Made by a program: the position numbers and the translations under genes. Positions 8,977-18,090 of a stretch of DNA of 24,187 bases are shown in pieces. Location of the stretch: positions 37,964 to 62,150 of the forward strand of contig NW_014578632.1 of NCBI RefSeq assembly GCF_000485595.1. Direction: 5' to 3'. The first letter of the stretch is position 1; the number at the start of each line of letters is the position of its first letter. Source of the DNA: Priapulus caudatus. Taxonomy: Eukaryota > Priapulida > Priapulimorpha > Priapulimorphida > Priapulidae. The notes below the pieces were generated by a model that did no database searches, had not been told where the DNA came from, and worked only from the letters and a program-made list of their open reading frames with translations.

Positions 8977-10381
8977 GTAACGATCGACCTTTCCGTCAGA
9001 GCAAAAGCGAGCCGTGATGTGTCGTCTTAGTTAGAAGCGGGCGTAGTAGCGGTGGTAAATGTCGGCGTGAATGAAAGGTTCACATGCGTCGTTTCTCGTG
9101 TGTGTAATGGGCAGCAGCTGGTCTGGCTTAGAACTGCTATTAGGGTGTAAATCGAGCGTGTAGATGGCCCACGATTTAACGTCCATTACCTGTTATTTTG
9201 GCCACGTGTACACCCGAGCAAAGCGAGTGTAACGTAAGAAAAGCTCGCCATCTACAACACAAGTTGTATCGTGAAGCGCGGTATCGTGAAGGCGCATGGA
9301 TCAATTGTTAGTATAAGATCGTATGGAAGATTTAATAATGCTCTCATAATATCTTATAAAGGTGTATATACGTATTATATTTCTGTTTTCCAAGTAAGTG
9401 CTCTTACACCAGTTGTGATGTAGGTAATATATTAGTGCATTCATTTATATTTCAATGCTGCGATAACTGGAATATAGAAAAGCTCGTCCATGCTACGTAT
9501 AGTTAGGCACGTGTGATCGTATAAGTGCTGACGCAGGTTCGTTCAGACAACAGATACGCGTGTATTGCACTTAATCATAGGCAGTATATTATACTAATAA
9601 TCAAAAGAATCATTTCAGTTACTCTATTCTTTAATAATCAACATCAGCGTGATAAATCATATACAATCATAGGTGCGCAGGCCAATAATCAATACGCATT
9701 ACAAATGTTCATATCTTACGACCTAAAGGCAGCAGGCAGGTCCTCAGTCAGAGATGTTCGGCGTGACGTAGCATGGTGACGAGAGCAGGTGAGAGCAGCG
9801 CGTGCTGACAGCGTCGTGAACTTGTCTCTGTCTTTCTGTATAATTGGTCGGTATTTTATGCTTCTGAGGTATGCGGTGGCCCGAGCGTCGGTCAAGGCCT
9901 TGTTGACGATGGTGTGCAAAGACGTGTCGTCATCTCCAACATTTTTATGGGGGACTGAAGGTAGAAGCTGTGAAGCCCTTGAATCTGCATGGAACAGCAG
10001 CAAAAGCTTCTAGAAGTCCTTTCGGAATCGCGGCAGTTCGATTCATGTTCTCATAGTTCACATTTGTCGGCGTTCATTGTTTGTTCTTTATCAGTCGGCA
10101 TGCGACATCGAGGTGTAATGTCCTTTTATACTATAGGTACTAAACTGTCACTCTGCCGTCGTGGGTGATAACTTTTACTCGTGTTCCAGTGACTCAGTTT
10201 CTTTGGATAGCTGGGTGGCGTCCTTCGCTTGTTGCCTTGACTGCTATTTGTCGACTAAAATAACATATGACGTGATGCTGCTTAAAGTTAAACGACCCGT
10301 AACGCTAGGTTTTATACTACTACTAGGTTAAATAATTCGATATCTACTTCATTACAGGGACATTGTTTTTTTTGTTTATAG
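8977..10381. other. Stretch with no recognised gene
   Basis: Scattered short frames occur on both strands. The minus-strand frame at 9716-10003 contains DDDTSLHTIV (9905-9934), echoed at 8140-8169; see findings. No RNA gene or repeat boundary was identified. Confidence 0.4.
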
Positions 10382-10511
10382 ATGGCGTTGCTTGGGAATT
10401 TATTTTCGACAGAGAAGAAAGTCGGTGGCTGTGAGGAAATTTTGTATGTCTTGCAGAATAAGCCTGTCATCGTTCCTGTCTATAAAGCCAAGAGTGTACC
10501 TTGTCGATGAG
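10382..10511 (+). CDS. Weak candidate exon with good splice signals
   Basis: A T-rich acceptor (TTTTTTTTGTTTATAG, ending 10381) and a strong donor (GATGAG followed by GTACGTAT at 10512) bracket 130 bases. One frame starts with ATG at 10382 (MALLGNLFSTEKKVGG) but meets TGA at 10508, just inside the donor. The third frame is open throughout (WRCLGIYFRQRRKS...YLVDEV). The minus strand is open as well. No family is recognised, and the multiplicity of open frames lowers confidence that any is used. Confidence 0.25.
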
Positions 10512-11741
10512 GTACGTATATTGCTGATGTACTGGAAATTTTCGTCTACGTAGCTTATGCGGCTCGGGTGTATATGCTCAAAGAAGGATTTTATGATAAT
10601 CAATAACCCTGCTAGTATAGGACCTTTCGTGTCGTAAGTTTGGCAGAGAATATTCAAGGCGAACATGAAGCAATTTAGGAGTATTTACTCGCTCGCTCCT
10701 ACTCTGTACAGTTCAACGAAGTTAATTCGTGACATCAGAACTGTTAACTGTATCATGTACTTTGTATAGGTTTGGTGAAAAACATCTGCATAATGGAGCA
10801 TCAATACTGATCGTCCACCTCTTTGCGAAGTTTGCGTTTGTGGTATAGGATGCTGTGGGCGCATCCGTGCTTGCATGATATTTAACGGTGAACGTGGATT
10901 AAACTGGATATCCGTCAACCGAATCACAACTTACCACATTATAGTCGCAGTTTACGTTCATTTGGAACTTTATTTCATTTGGAGACTCCACTCCAGGATA
11001 TGCCCATCGCCCGTTAGTACGTGTAATCTGAAGCAGCGTTCGACCTCACCTGAATCTCGTGTCGCTGGTTTGTGGCTACTCTATGCTTATGTCATTACTG
11101 TGCAAGGTCTGTAAATGCATAATGCAAGGTGATGGCAATTGATGGATTCTCTAACTGCATTCGATTAATCACTTCATTGCAACTCGCAATTCGTGACTGC
11201 GCATCACAAAGGTCACGGTCATATCCATAGATACTTGCAACCACGAGTCTTTGTAGCAAAAAATACATGTTTAGGAAGAGGACTTCTTTACGCATTAACG
11301 AAACATGATGTATTTGTGTATATAGCAGATGATGCAGTCTTGCGTAAGCTTTCCTTATTGCTACCTATTGGGTGCAGTCTAGCATTTTATCTCAATGCAT
11401 CTAGGCTAACATGTACTGTAAATAATGTAATACAGTAATAATACACATCAAATTTAACTCATTATTCACTAATTATGATAACTGACCAGTTCCAGATGCC
11501 ATAGTCATTATATCCAGTGTGGTATTGTGTAAAATCAGAATTTCACGTATTTGTAATACTGTGCTTGCTGATATCAATAATCGGAATTCCGGAATAAACG
11601 CAACTATGTGTAAAATAGACTTGTACGATGCTGTTTCCATTCTTTTATCCACGTTTTGCCTTAGAATGTGCATCTTGAAATAATTTGCCCGCTTAGACGC
11701 AGTTAAGCCACTTGCCACCCCCTCTCTCTCCCTCTCCCCAG
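10512..11741. other. Stretch with no recognised gene
   Basis: There are several 60-90 codon frames on both strands (for example 11095-11295 minus), with no domain recognised and no repeat detected. Confidence 0.4.
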
Positions 11742-11799
11742 GTTCCCAGCCAAGAGAATTTATTTCGAAATAATAGGAGAAAGAGCGTAAAGAAACTCG
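11742..11799 (+). CDS. Weak candidate exon, product unrecognised
   Basis: A near-ideal pyrimidine tract and acceptor (CCCTCTCTCTCCCTCTCCCCAG, in two parts, ending 11741) is followed by a frame reading VPSQENLFRNNRRKSVKKL, with a possible donor GTAGTA at 11800. Without splicing the frame runs to 11954 and becomes hydrophobic and Lys-rich. No homology is recognised. Confidence 0.25.
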
Positions 11800-12082
11800 G
11801 TAGTAAATACATTTCGTATTTATTTACAATGATTTTTTTACTGAGATGTTCCAAGTGCCTGTGGAGAAAACGACAACAAATTTGCCAAGCACTACTGATT
11901 CACAGTCACTTGGAACCTTTCAATATTGAAATGATGGTAAATAAACACGAATGAATGATTAGTGGCATCCTGGTAGACAGCTCGATTATCTTGATGACAG
12001 GAACTTGTTTGGATCAGGTTGTAGCTTCCGGAGTAAAGCAGGTCAACCTAAAAGTAATTTTACATTGGCTAGCTTAGCAGTC
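11800..12082. other. Stretch with no recognised gene
   Basis: This is AT-rich and carries nothing beyond the tail of the preceding open frame. Confidence 0.35.
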
Positions 12083-12195
12083 GTGTGTACCCATATACAG
12101 TTAGTTACAGAAACATAGTAACAGCTGTCTACTACTACTAGTAGTAGTACCACTACTTGGTACTACTGACACTGATAGGAGTACATACGTATATA
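12083..12195 (+). repeat. Dispersed repeat R2, copy a
   Basis: It matches 13234-13345 (CCCATATACAGTTAGTTACA, GTAACAGCTGTCTACTA, TTGGTACTACTGACACTGAT). The copy contains a perfect 20-base palindrome of TAC/GTA units at 12130-12149, which is shorter in the other copy. Confidence 0.85.
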
Positions 12196-12540
12196 GAGAG
12201 ATGTGCGTGTTTGTGCTGTGTGTGTTTGTTTAGTGAATCAAAGTACTTATCCATACTACGTACACTACAGACAGTCGACAAACGTACATAGGCCTACACT
12301 AGCTATTAGAAAAAGCTGCGTTTGATAGCTAGAGTAGGTGCAGTAAAATCGGTGAAATTTCTGAAATCTATGAACATAATTTGTGTTGCGTGCAATCCAA
12401 TTCTGCCCAATCTACGAATCTGCCGACTGTGTGGCAGCCTGTGTGAACTGTAGCACCTAAAACCCACGCTGGTAAACCTGTCTGGTAAATCGGGATCCTC
12501 TTACCTTTACTTTTTGCTTCTTTCTTTTTTTCTCTTTTTT
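12196..12540. other. Stretch with no recognised gene
   Basis: No gene or repeat is recognised; it ends in a T-rich run at about 12515-12542. Confidence 0.4.
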
Positions 12541-12665
12541 TTTGAATCTCAGGGACCTCAAGAGCAGGGGGATGCATCCCCCTATCCCCCTCCGGGATTT
12601 ACGCCCGTGTTCGTGACTGCGGAGCGGGGACGCGGGGTGCTCGAGGGGGGTGTCCCCCTCGAGTT
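12541..12665. repeat. GC-rich segment with two strong palindromes
   Basis: A perfect 16-base palindrome GGGGGATGCATCCCCC lies at 12567-12582, and a hairpin with 10-base arms CTCGAGGGGG/CCCCCTCGAG and a 4-base loop at 12640-12663. The GC content is abrupt against AT-rich flanks, which suggests part of a mobile element, but no termini were found. Confidence 0.7.
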
Positions 12666-13233
12666 TGAAAGAAAAAGAAAAATAACGCCTAAAAATACCG
12701 CATTTCCTTGCACATTTTTCTGTATTATATCATATTTTACTTGTTGTTGTTTCATTAAAATCATCATGATTTTGGCAGAAGAAAAATTTGTCATCATACA
12801 TTCCTTGGGTACTCACATCATTTATTGGCTAATAAGGCCGACTTGAGTCTCTTGACAGTATCCTTCCCCACCCCACCACCCCCACGATCCAGAATACCCA
12901 GCCAGAATACGGCCCGACGCGCTGACCCCGGACAAAGCATGCTCCGTCAATATAACGCAACGGCATGCTGCCTGCATAGAATCAGGAGTAGACGGGGAGC
13001 AGAGGAATGTGTGCCAGAGTTCTGCATAATTTAATTTTATAGCTACAGGTGACCAGACCTCATCTGACCCTGGTCTCCGCTTATAGGGGCCTGGATTACA
13101 CGTATATACATGATATATGTACCGGCCAAAAGACGGTATAAATTATTGAAAGATTTTGGTTACGGAAAATTTATGGCCTGAAAAAAGTGCCGCGGCGGTC
13201 GCCGCGGCTGCCGCGGCAGTTCCGACGCCCTTG
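12666..13233. other. Non-coding stretch with CG-rich block
   Basis: It holds a C-rich stretch (about 12866-12886) and a CCGCGGC-rich block (about 13188-13222) that directly precedes repeat R2 copy b. No gene is recognised. Confidence 0.45.
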
Positions 13234-13774
13234 GTGTGTACCCATATACAGTTAGTTACAGAAATATAGTAACAGCTGTCTACTAGTACCACTACTTGGT
13301 ACTACTGACACTGATACTGATAGGTATTAGGAGTACATACGTATTACGGTATATATGTATCATAATTATAATAAATAATACAAATTGCATTAATAGTATA
13401 CCAAATGAATAAAAGAGATCAATAAATGAATAATTGACATTGATTGTCACTGTGGATTTTCTGTTTGACTTTTAGGTTTACGCCCTAGCAATTTTTAATG
13501 ATTTTACGATGTGAAGACGTTTATTCCAATGGACGATATATAAATAATCAAGAACTTGATGAGGAGTCCTGGCAATGCCACTAGTACTAGTAGTACTAGT
13601 AGTAATAGTACTACTACTAGTAGTAGTAGATAACTAGTAGTAGCCTACAACTTCAAGTAGTATGCTGTACATCCCTTGTTTTCACTGACGTCTGCTCAAT
13701 GACAAGGGTACACACCATTATCAATGGGCTCACAATGTGTTGAAATTAAACATATATGCTTAACCAACATGAAA
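13234..13774 (+). repeat. Dispersed repeats R2 copy b plus R1 copy 2
   Basis: 13234-13345 repeats 12083-12195, and 13364-13774 repeats 1-440 in the same orientation. The junction shows that R2 and R1 are parts of one larger element or duplicated block. The microsatellite at 13578-13640 replaces the hairpin-bearing array of copy 1. Confidence 0.85.
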
Positions 13775-13778
13775 TTAA

Positions 13779-13973
13779 TGTAAGGTGTCTACCGGCAACT
13801 ACGAGTCGAAGCCATTCTACTGGACTCACCTACAGGCTTCGACCCAGAATCCACGGCAAGCCAGGCAAGGCCACGGCTGCCACCATATATAAGGACCGCC
13901 TGGGAGCAACTGAGTGTGCTTCATTCTACCAGACGACCAGGACACCGACCGACGTAAGGATCAAACCCTTACA
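13779..13973 (+). mobile_element. Probable solo LTR
   Basis: A 195-base segment begins TGTAAGG and ends CCTTACA, perfect short inverted termini of the TG...CA type expected for LTRs. It contains a core promoter in the right place. It interrupts sequence related to the first repeat block (which lacks it), between R1 and ACTATTATTACTAATG. No clear 4-6 bp target duplication is visible, and no primer-binding site follows, consistent with a solo or eroded LTR of a Ty3/gypsy-like element. A chance TG...CA arrangement cannot be excluded. Confidence 0.55.
13886..13926 (+). promoter_or_regulatory. Core promoter inside the probable LTR (TATA plus initiator)
   Basis: TATATAAG at 13886-13893 is followed by TCATTC (13921-13926), a perfect match to the arthropod/invertebrate initiator TCAKTY. 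The start would be the A at 13923. Spacing (about 31-37 bases) is at the long end of normal. Confidence 0.5.
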
Positions 13974-14132
13974 ACTATTATTACTAATGAGTAATGTAGG
14001 GCCGACATGTATGATGGAATCGTCGGGTAGTAGGCCTAATTGCATGGTCGTTTAGACACTGCCAAGAAGGCACTCTAGTCTTGATAACTTTGAGTAAGTT
14101 TCACATAGTCATAGATTTCACTCTTATTATAG
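13974..14132 (+). repeat. Second copy of fragments found at 1178-1275 and 1440-1494
   Basis: 13974-14023 matches 1447-1494 directly, while 14042-14132 matches 1178-1275 in inverse orientation. It contains TAGGCCTA near 14031. Confidence 0.8.
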
Positions 14133-14797
14133 TACTTTTATAGGTTTACAGCTTAGGTTTATAACTTTACTAACAACAAACAGTTTCTATACTATAGTAT
14201 ACTGATTGACCATCACAATAGTCAATACTACTCCACAGTGCCAGACAATCACAATGTCCACTCTCACAATACTACTACTATAATTCAGTCTTGCATCATC
14301 ACTGTCGGCGTCGCATTATATACACTAAGTAACATGCTGACACATTTAACGAATCTTGCCACACAATGTTATTTGCATTGTGTTACGATGCGTTCAAATC
14401 CAGTTTTCTATGATATAACTGCATAAAATCTTACTGTTTTTCAAGTTAGTGAAAAATACCAGATTTTCACCGCTCATTATCTCAGCGTAGGGGCATCGTA
14501 GGGACAAGCGGTTTGTTTGTTTTATATTAGCATGGTAGGACGGCTGATCAATAATATCGCGAGGAATCGTCAAATTAAAACGGGCAAAGTTTCTTAATTC
14601 GACTAATAGTAATACGCTCTCCTTCTTAATACGCTCTTGATATAATATAATGTATATATATATATTATACGCGTGCTAGTATATAAGACAAATTCACTGG
14701 ACTATGGTTGTATTATAGTAGATATATTCGCCCGGTTGCATAAAGCCTGATCTACTGGGGCTAATCACTGTGAGGTTATGAGGCAGCTAACCATGGC
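14133..14797. other. Non-coding stretch
   Basis: Apart from repeat fragment Z (14380-14447) and a phrase CGCCCGGTTGCATAAAG (about 14729-14745) that looks like a MITE end, no gene or RNA is recognised. Confidence 0.45.
14380..14447 (+). repeat. Partial copy Z of the repeat at 6823 and 15670
   Basis: A fragment of about 68 bases matches the middle-right part of the other two copies (GTTCAAATCCAGTTTTCTAT and TTTTTCAAGTTA). It is in the same orientation and more diverged. Its existence supports an interspersed repeat family. Confidence 0.6.
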
Positions 14798-15073
14798 CAA
14801 TGCGCCAGTGGCGTCACCAGGGTTGGTGTCACACGGTGCGGTAACTCATGGTGTCACCCCCATGGACCTCCTCCCATACTAGACCATACAGAATCCTTAG
14901 TAATGTTTTTTGTACTAATATTACTCGTAAATCGTAATTCCCGTATATCACTGAATGTAATGGAAATAGTAGTGACATAAACAACTAGCAAAATTAAAAT
15001 CACCCCCTCTGATGGTGTCACTTAGTGCGTTTCGCACCCCCCACACCCCCATTGTGATGCCACTGCAATGCGC
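14798..15073 (+). mobile_element. hAT-like MITE, 260 bp, with perfect 8-bp target duplications
   Basis: The element is 14806-15065. It begins CAGTGGCGTCAC and ends GTGATGCCACTG, so the 12-base terminal inverted repeats match at eleven positions. Both sides carry CAATGCGC (14798-14805, 15066-15073), an exact, non-simple 8-bp duplication as made by hAT transposases. Internal GGTGTCAC phrases recur near both ends. No coding capacity. Confidence 0.92.
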
Positions 15074-15669
15074 TACTGACAATGTGATAGTATCTACGTT
15101 TTTCTGTGGGGGGGCCAGTGACCCCTTTAATCCCCCACCCCCTAGCTATACGACCTTGTAATACAAACGTCTACTACCTAAATAGCAAAAAGGAAAGCTT
15201 GCAGAACTGACTCAATATGTTAACGAACGTGGAATGAAACTGCATGTAATTGTACCTGCGTCGGTTTAACATAAATTTACATGTCTCCGGGGATATATAG
15301 TGATCCGCTAGAAAGGCATAGTCAAAGCTCCGAATGCGCTTTAAAATGTACCGCGCTTTACGCGGGGGGAGGGGGGGCAGCATCCAATAGCATTAGCAAA
15401 TGCTATGTTGAATTTTGATACCCTATCGCCATCAAGTATGAAGAATAATTCCAAAGTGCGCATATATAGAATAAACCAGATGAATATATCGGATATAACA
15501 CAGTACAATTACTATTCACCGTGATTTATTAAAGGGAAATAATGATAAAAATGTTTATTGACATATATAATAATGCCTATCATAACTACAGTACAATGGT
15601 AATTAATTTAGCAGTGTCAATCATCTCATTGTAAACGGATGAACGTGCCGAGACAGGGAATCAACGCGT
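15074..15669. other. Non-coding stretch with dispersed-repeat fragment
   Basis: 15330-15475 contains a diverged fragment related to 5800-5866 (AATGTACCGC, CATCCAAT.GCATTAG) and to 23945-24020 (AAAGTGCGCAT). A G-run, CGCGGGGGGAGGGGGGGCAG, lies at 15361-15380. No gene is recognised. Confidence 0.55.
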
Positions 15670-16111
15670 CAACTGTTTAGAGTAGGGACAAAATGTCTTA
15701 CTTGGCTACATTTACTAAAACATGCACAATTCAAATTTTTATTACTCGTTTTGATTACCGCTGCCATTTCTTGCGAATCTCGGAACTAGCGCCAGTTATT
15801 GGCCAATTACAAAAGCTAAACATCAACCACACAAGAGGCAGATGCCCTTTTGTTTGAATTAGTTGCAGAATGTGTAACCAACAATTTACAAGTTTACCCA
15901 TTCTGACTAAGGTGCCATTTCTAAATTGATTCTGGCTATAATCAATTATTCCATGGTGTTACATTACAATATATTCAAATCCAATTTTCTATGTTATAAC
16001 TGCCTAAATAGTGTTTTTCAAGTTGCTGTAATCAGTAATAATATTCGCTGTGAGGTAGTACTATATTTCGCTACATTCTTTTCAGATTTGCGCGTTTCTG
16101 AGCAATATTTT
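15670..16111 (+). repeat. Dispersed repeat copy Y, abutting the TET exon
   Basis: This stretch is collinear with 6823-7283 over its whole length with small indels; shared stretches include GAGTAGGGACAAAATGTCTT and ACAAGAGGCAGATGCCC. Homology ends exactly at AGCAATATTTT (16101-16111). No terminal inverted repeats, coding capacity or target duplication were found, so the class is unknown. In this copy the right end supplies the last part of the TET intron. Confidence 0.85.
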
Positions 16112-16121
16112 TATTTTTAGC
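16112..16121 (+). promoter_or_regulatory. 3' splice acceptor of the TET terminal exon
   Basis: The TATTTTTAG preceding codon CCA at 16121 is a T-rich acceptor. The TAG is itself in frame with the exon, so coding cannot extend upstream. The next AG (16131-16132) is also phase 0 and would shorten the exon by four codons. Only these 9 bases separate the exon from a dispersed repeat, so the branch point must lie inside the repeat. Confidence 0.75.
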
Positions 16122-16617
16122 CACCGACCCAGCACGACATCAGCGAGTCGTACTCGTCGAACGCGGAGAAGTTCGCCGACGCCGACGTAGGTGGCGTCGC
16201 GATCACGCTCTGCCACGGCACCGTGCTCTTCAAGTGCGCGAAGCGGGAGCTGCACGCGATGACGGCGATACGTGACCCGAACCGCCTCGCGCCGACGCGC
16301 GTCTCCCTCGTCTTCTACCAGCACAAGCACCTCAACTACCGGCACCACGGCCTCGCGGAGTACGAGCGCGCGGCGGAGAGGAGGCGCACGGAGAAGGCGG
16401 CGCGAGGGGAGGAGCCAGTGCGACCGGGGAGGAAGCGGCGCACGGTGCCGCGGCCGGGATGGTCTCCGCGGTGACGGACGAGGGAGCGTTCATCGACGCG
16501 GCACCGCCGCATGGCGTGACGACGCGACGGTGCGTCGCCTCGACGACTGACAGCCTCGTGACGCTGTTCAGCTACGCGTTCACGTCCGTGACGGGACCGT
16601 ACCGGACGTTCGTGTGA
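16121..16617 (+). CDS. Tet: TET methylcytosine dioxygenase, 3' terminal coding exon (frame break inside)
   Basis: TET enzymes oxidise 5-methylcytosine in nuclear DNA using Fe(II) and 2-oxoglutarate. After the acceptor at 16120, codons starting at 16121 read through blocks typical of the TET C-terminal half: VGGVAITLCHGTVLFKCAKR, then ELHAMTAIRDPNR, then PTRVSLVFYQHK and HHGLAEYE. By alignment to human TET2, the His of ELHA (16253-16255) is the third Fe ligand (H1881). The Arg of PTRVS (16298-16300) and its Ser (16304-16306) match the 2-oxoglutarate contacts R1896 and S1898; the 15-residue His-to-Arg spacing is preserved. This frame stops at 16472-16474. The conserved tail (TTDSLV, SYAFTSVTGPY) lies in the -1 frame at 16543-16614, with a stop at 16615-16617. 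Third codon positions are nearly all G or C. Vertebrate TETs keep the low-complexity insert in the same last exon, so an intron just before this block differs. The upstream catalytic exons are not seen. Confidence 0.93.
16367..16474 (+). other. -1 frame change inside the TET exon
   Basis: The reading frame carrying the catalytic block is recognisable up to about 16366 (HGLAEYE) and ends at a TGA at 16472-16474. The conserved tail is in the next frame, which is itself open across this interval and needs a -1 shift, equivalent to one missing base. Two four-G runs lie in the interval, at 16406-16409 and 16426-16429, and are the likeliest places for a lost base. The frames flanking the break still show family residues, so decay is recent or the break is a sequencing error. 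A very short intron or ribosomal frameshifting are alternatives, but I see no canonical X-XXY-YYZ slippery heptamer in this frame. Confidence 0.8.
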
Positions 16618-16628
16618 TGCGCGCGCCG

Positions 16629-16801
16629 CAGCCAGGGGGCGCCACCGTCGGCCGTAACCGCCTCCCAGGGGGCGCTGTGCCACAGACTGCGAGGACCGAC
16701 GACCTACGTCGGTGCACCGATGCGAAATGGCTGCGCCACGGCAACTGCTGACCACCTGATTCACCAGATGACTGATCGAGTTGTGGGCACCAGAGGGCAC
16801 C
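16629..16801 (+). promoter_or_regulatory. Three CTCF-like motifs just 3' of the TET stop
   Basis: Three sites fit the CTCF core YAGRKGGCRSY on the + strand: 16629-16643 (CAGGGGGCGCC core), 16662-16676 (CAGGGGGCGCT core) and 16787-16801 (CAGAGGGCACC core). All have the same orientation within 175 bases of the stop codon. CTCF is known from bilaterians generally. Assignment rests only on consensus matching, in a GC-rich stretch where such matches are easier to find by chance. Confidence 0.4.
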
Positions 16802-17597
16802 ACCGTCTTGCTGCGTCGCCGCGACTGCGTCAAGTCGAACTACGTGAGACGTGTGCAAAGCAGCTGCGAGTGTGTGCGCGTGTAGACGGTTCCCTGATCG
16901 CCGTCTTCTCTGTGTTTTATAGATTGTCGGGATCCGTCAGCGATCGTTAGCTTGTGTTACGACGAGCGAAGCATTGGTTAATGTCACAGATTATGCAGTT
17001 TTTATTGAAGCGTGTTTGTACGCATATAGCCATTTATGTATGGTACATATGTGGCTGTATATCTGTGTATATGTGCGTGCGTGCGTGTGCGTGTATGTAT
17101 ATGACTGTCGCACCTACTATCCCTTGCATTTAATATATCGCGTACCCTTATTTTAAAGGAAAGCTGCAATATGAAATTGTCCGTTCTCACGACAACGACC
17201 ACTGCCAGGGCGCGTGCGCCCTCCCTTGCACGTAACCATGGTGACGGCATCTCCCGTAAAGACGGGGTACCCTCCGCGCCGTGCAATCAATTGTGTTAGC
17301 AATGAACTCACTGCCATGTAGCGATGTTCGGGTTTTACATTTCTACTACCATATTCATTGACTGGCGCTGCGTCCTCGGCGAACGGTCAGCGAACCTAGA
17401 CTCAGAGGTCACCGCTGCCATCTAAGCGTCTATAGACTGATCGACTGGTTGTTCGTCTGTCTCGTAGGGAGATGCGTGGTGGAAGGGGGGCGGGTGCGTG
17501 TTTAACGCAGGAGAGGAAGCCACGGCGCGCCACGCCAGCTTCTCCATTGTAAATAGTAATTTGTCGTCGTCGTTCGTCAGTTTGTAGCAAAGAGAGA

Positions 17598-17720
17598 CTT
17601 CCTCTCCCCTCCTCCTCTCCTTTACCCCTCTCCCTCCTCCCTACCCCTCCCCCTCCTCTGTCGGTCTCCCCCTCCCCTCCTCCTATTCCTCCCCTTCCTC
17701 TGTCGGTCTCCCCCCCCTCC
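17598..17720. repeat. Long polypyrimidine tract with internal duplication
   Basis: More than 100 bases are almost all C and T on the + strand. A unit containing CTCTGTCGGTCTCCCCC occurs twice (about 17654-17670 and 17697-17713), so the tract grew partly by tandem duplication. Such homopurine-homopyrimidine DNA can form triplex (H-DNA) structures. Confidence 0.85.
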
Positions 17721-17935
17721 AGTCTGTTTTTAGCCGGTATTTCTTGTAACCGTATCCGCAAACCAATTTTACGCGTTTTTTAGAGAGAAAAAAGAGACTT
17801 TCATATATATGTATACAGATTTATAACGTTTGATCGTGTGTATATAGGCAGAGGTGATTTTAATGGCGACGTTCACACGCGCGTGTGTATTTGTCTGCAG
17901 CATGGGTATATAGATGGGAAACTTTTGGCGGGGAG

Positions 17936-17963
17936 TAGAGAGAGAGAGAGAGCAGAGAGAATA
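17936..17963. repeat. AG dinucleotide microsatellite
   Basis: An uninterrupted GA run from about 17937 is followed by a short interrupted AG stretch. It is a simple repeat with no coding meaning. Confidence 0.85.
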
Positions 17964-18090
17964 GTGGAACATTGACAGATATAGCTATAGATAGGCTCTA
18001 TAGCGACGAATAGATGGCCAAGAAAATTGTGACACTACCATCGTTTTTCAAAGGTGAGATAATCCACTTCTCATGGATTTATTTTTATGA

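Larger units (their letters stand above)
16618..18090 (+). other. Probable proximal TET 3' UTR or intergenic DNA with microsatellites
   Basis: GC-rich composition continues to about 16860 and then falls. No convincing coding frame is seen; the long minus-strand frame at 16336-16833 is a shadow of the GC-rich exon. The interval holds a GTGCGTGC run at about 17070-17095, a long polypyrimidine tract at about 17598-17720 and an AG microsatellite at about 17937-17955. If the TET transcript ends at one of the poly(A) signals near 21.1 or 21.9 kb, this is 3' UTR; nothing here proves that. Confidence 0.4.

Noticed and set aside
12514-12846. 110-codon + frame with Pro/Gly-rich stretch
   Set aside because: It runs through GC-rich palindromes and A-rich sequence and has no recognisable domain.
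16336-16858. Long minus-strand open frames over the TET exon (165 and 92 codons)
   Set aside because: They are shadows of a GC-rich exon where stop codons are rare. The + strand frame has family motifs; the minus frames are Arg-rich without domains.
17402-17761. Minus-strand 119-codon Gly/Arg/Glu-rich frame
   Set aside because: It is the translation of a polypyrimidine tract.
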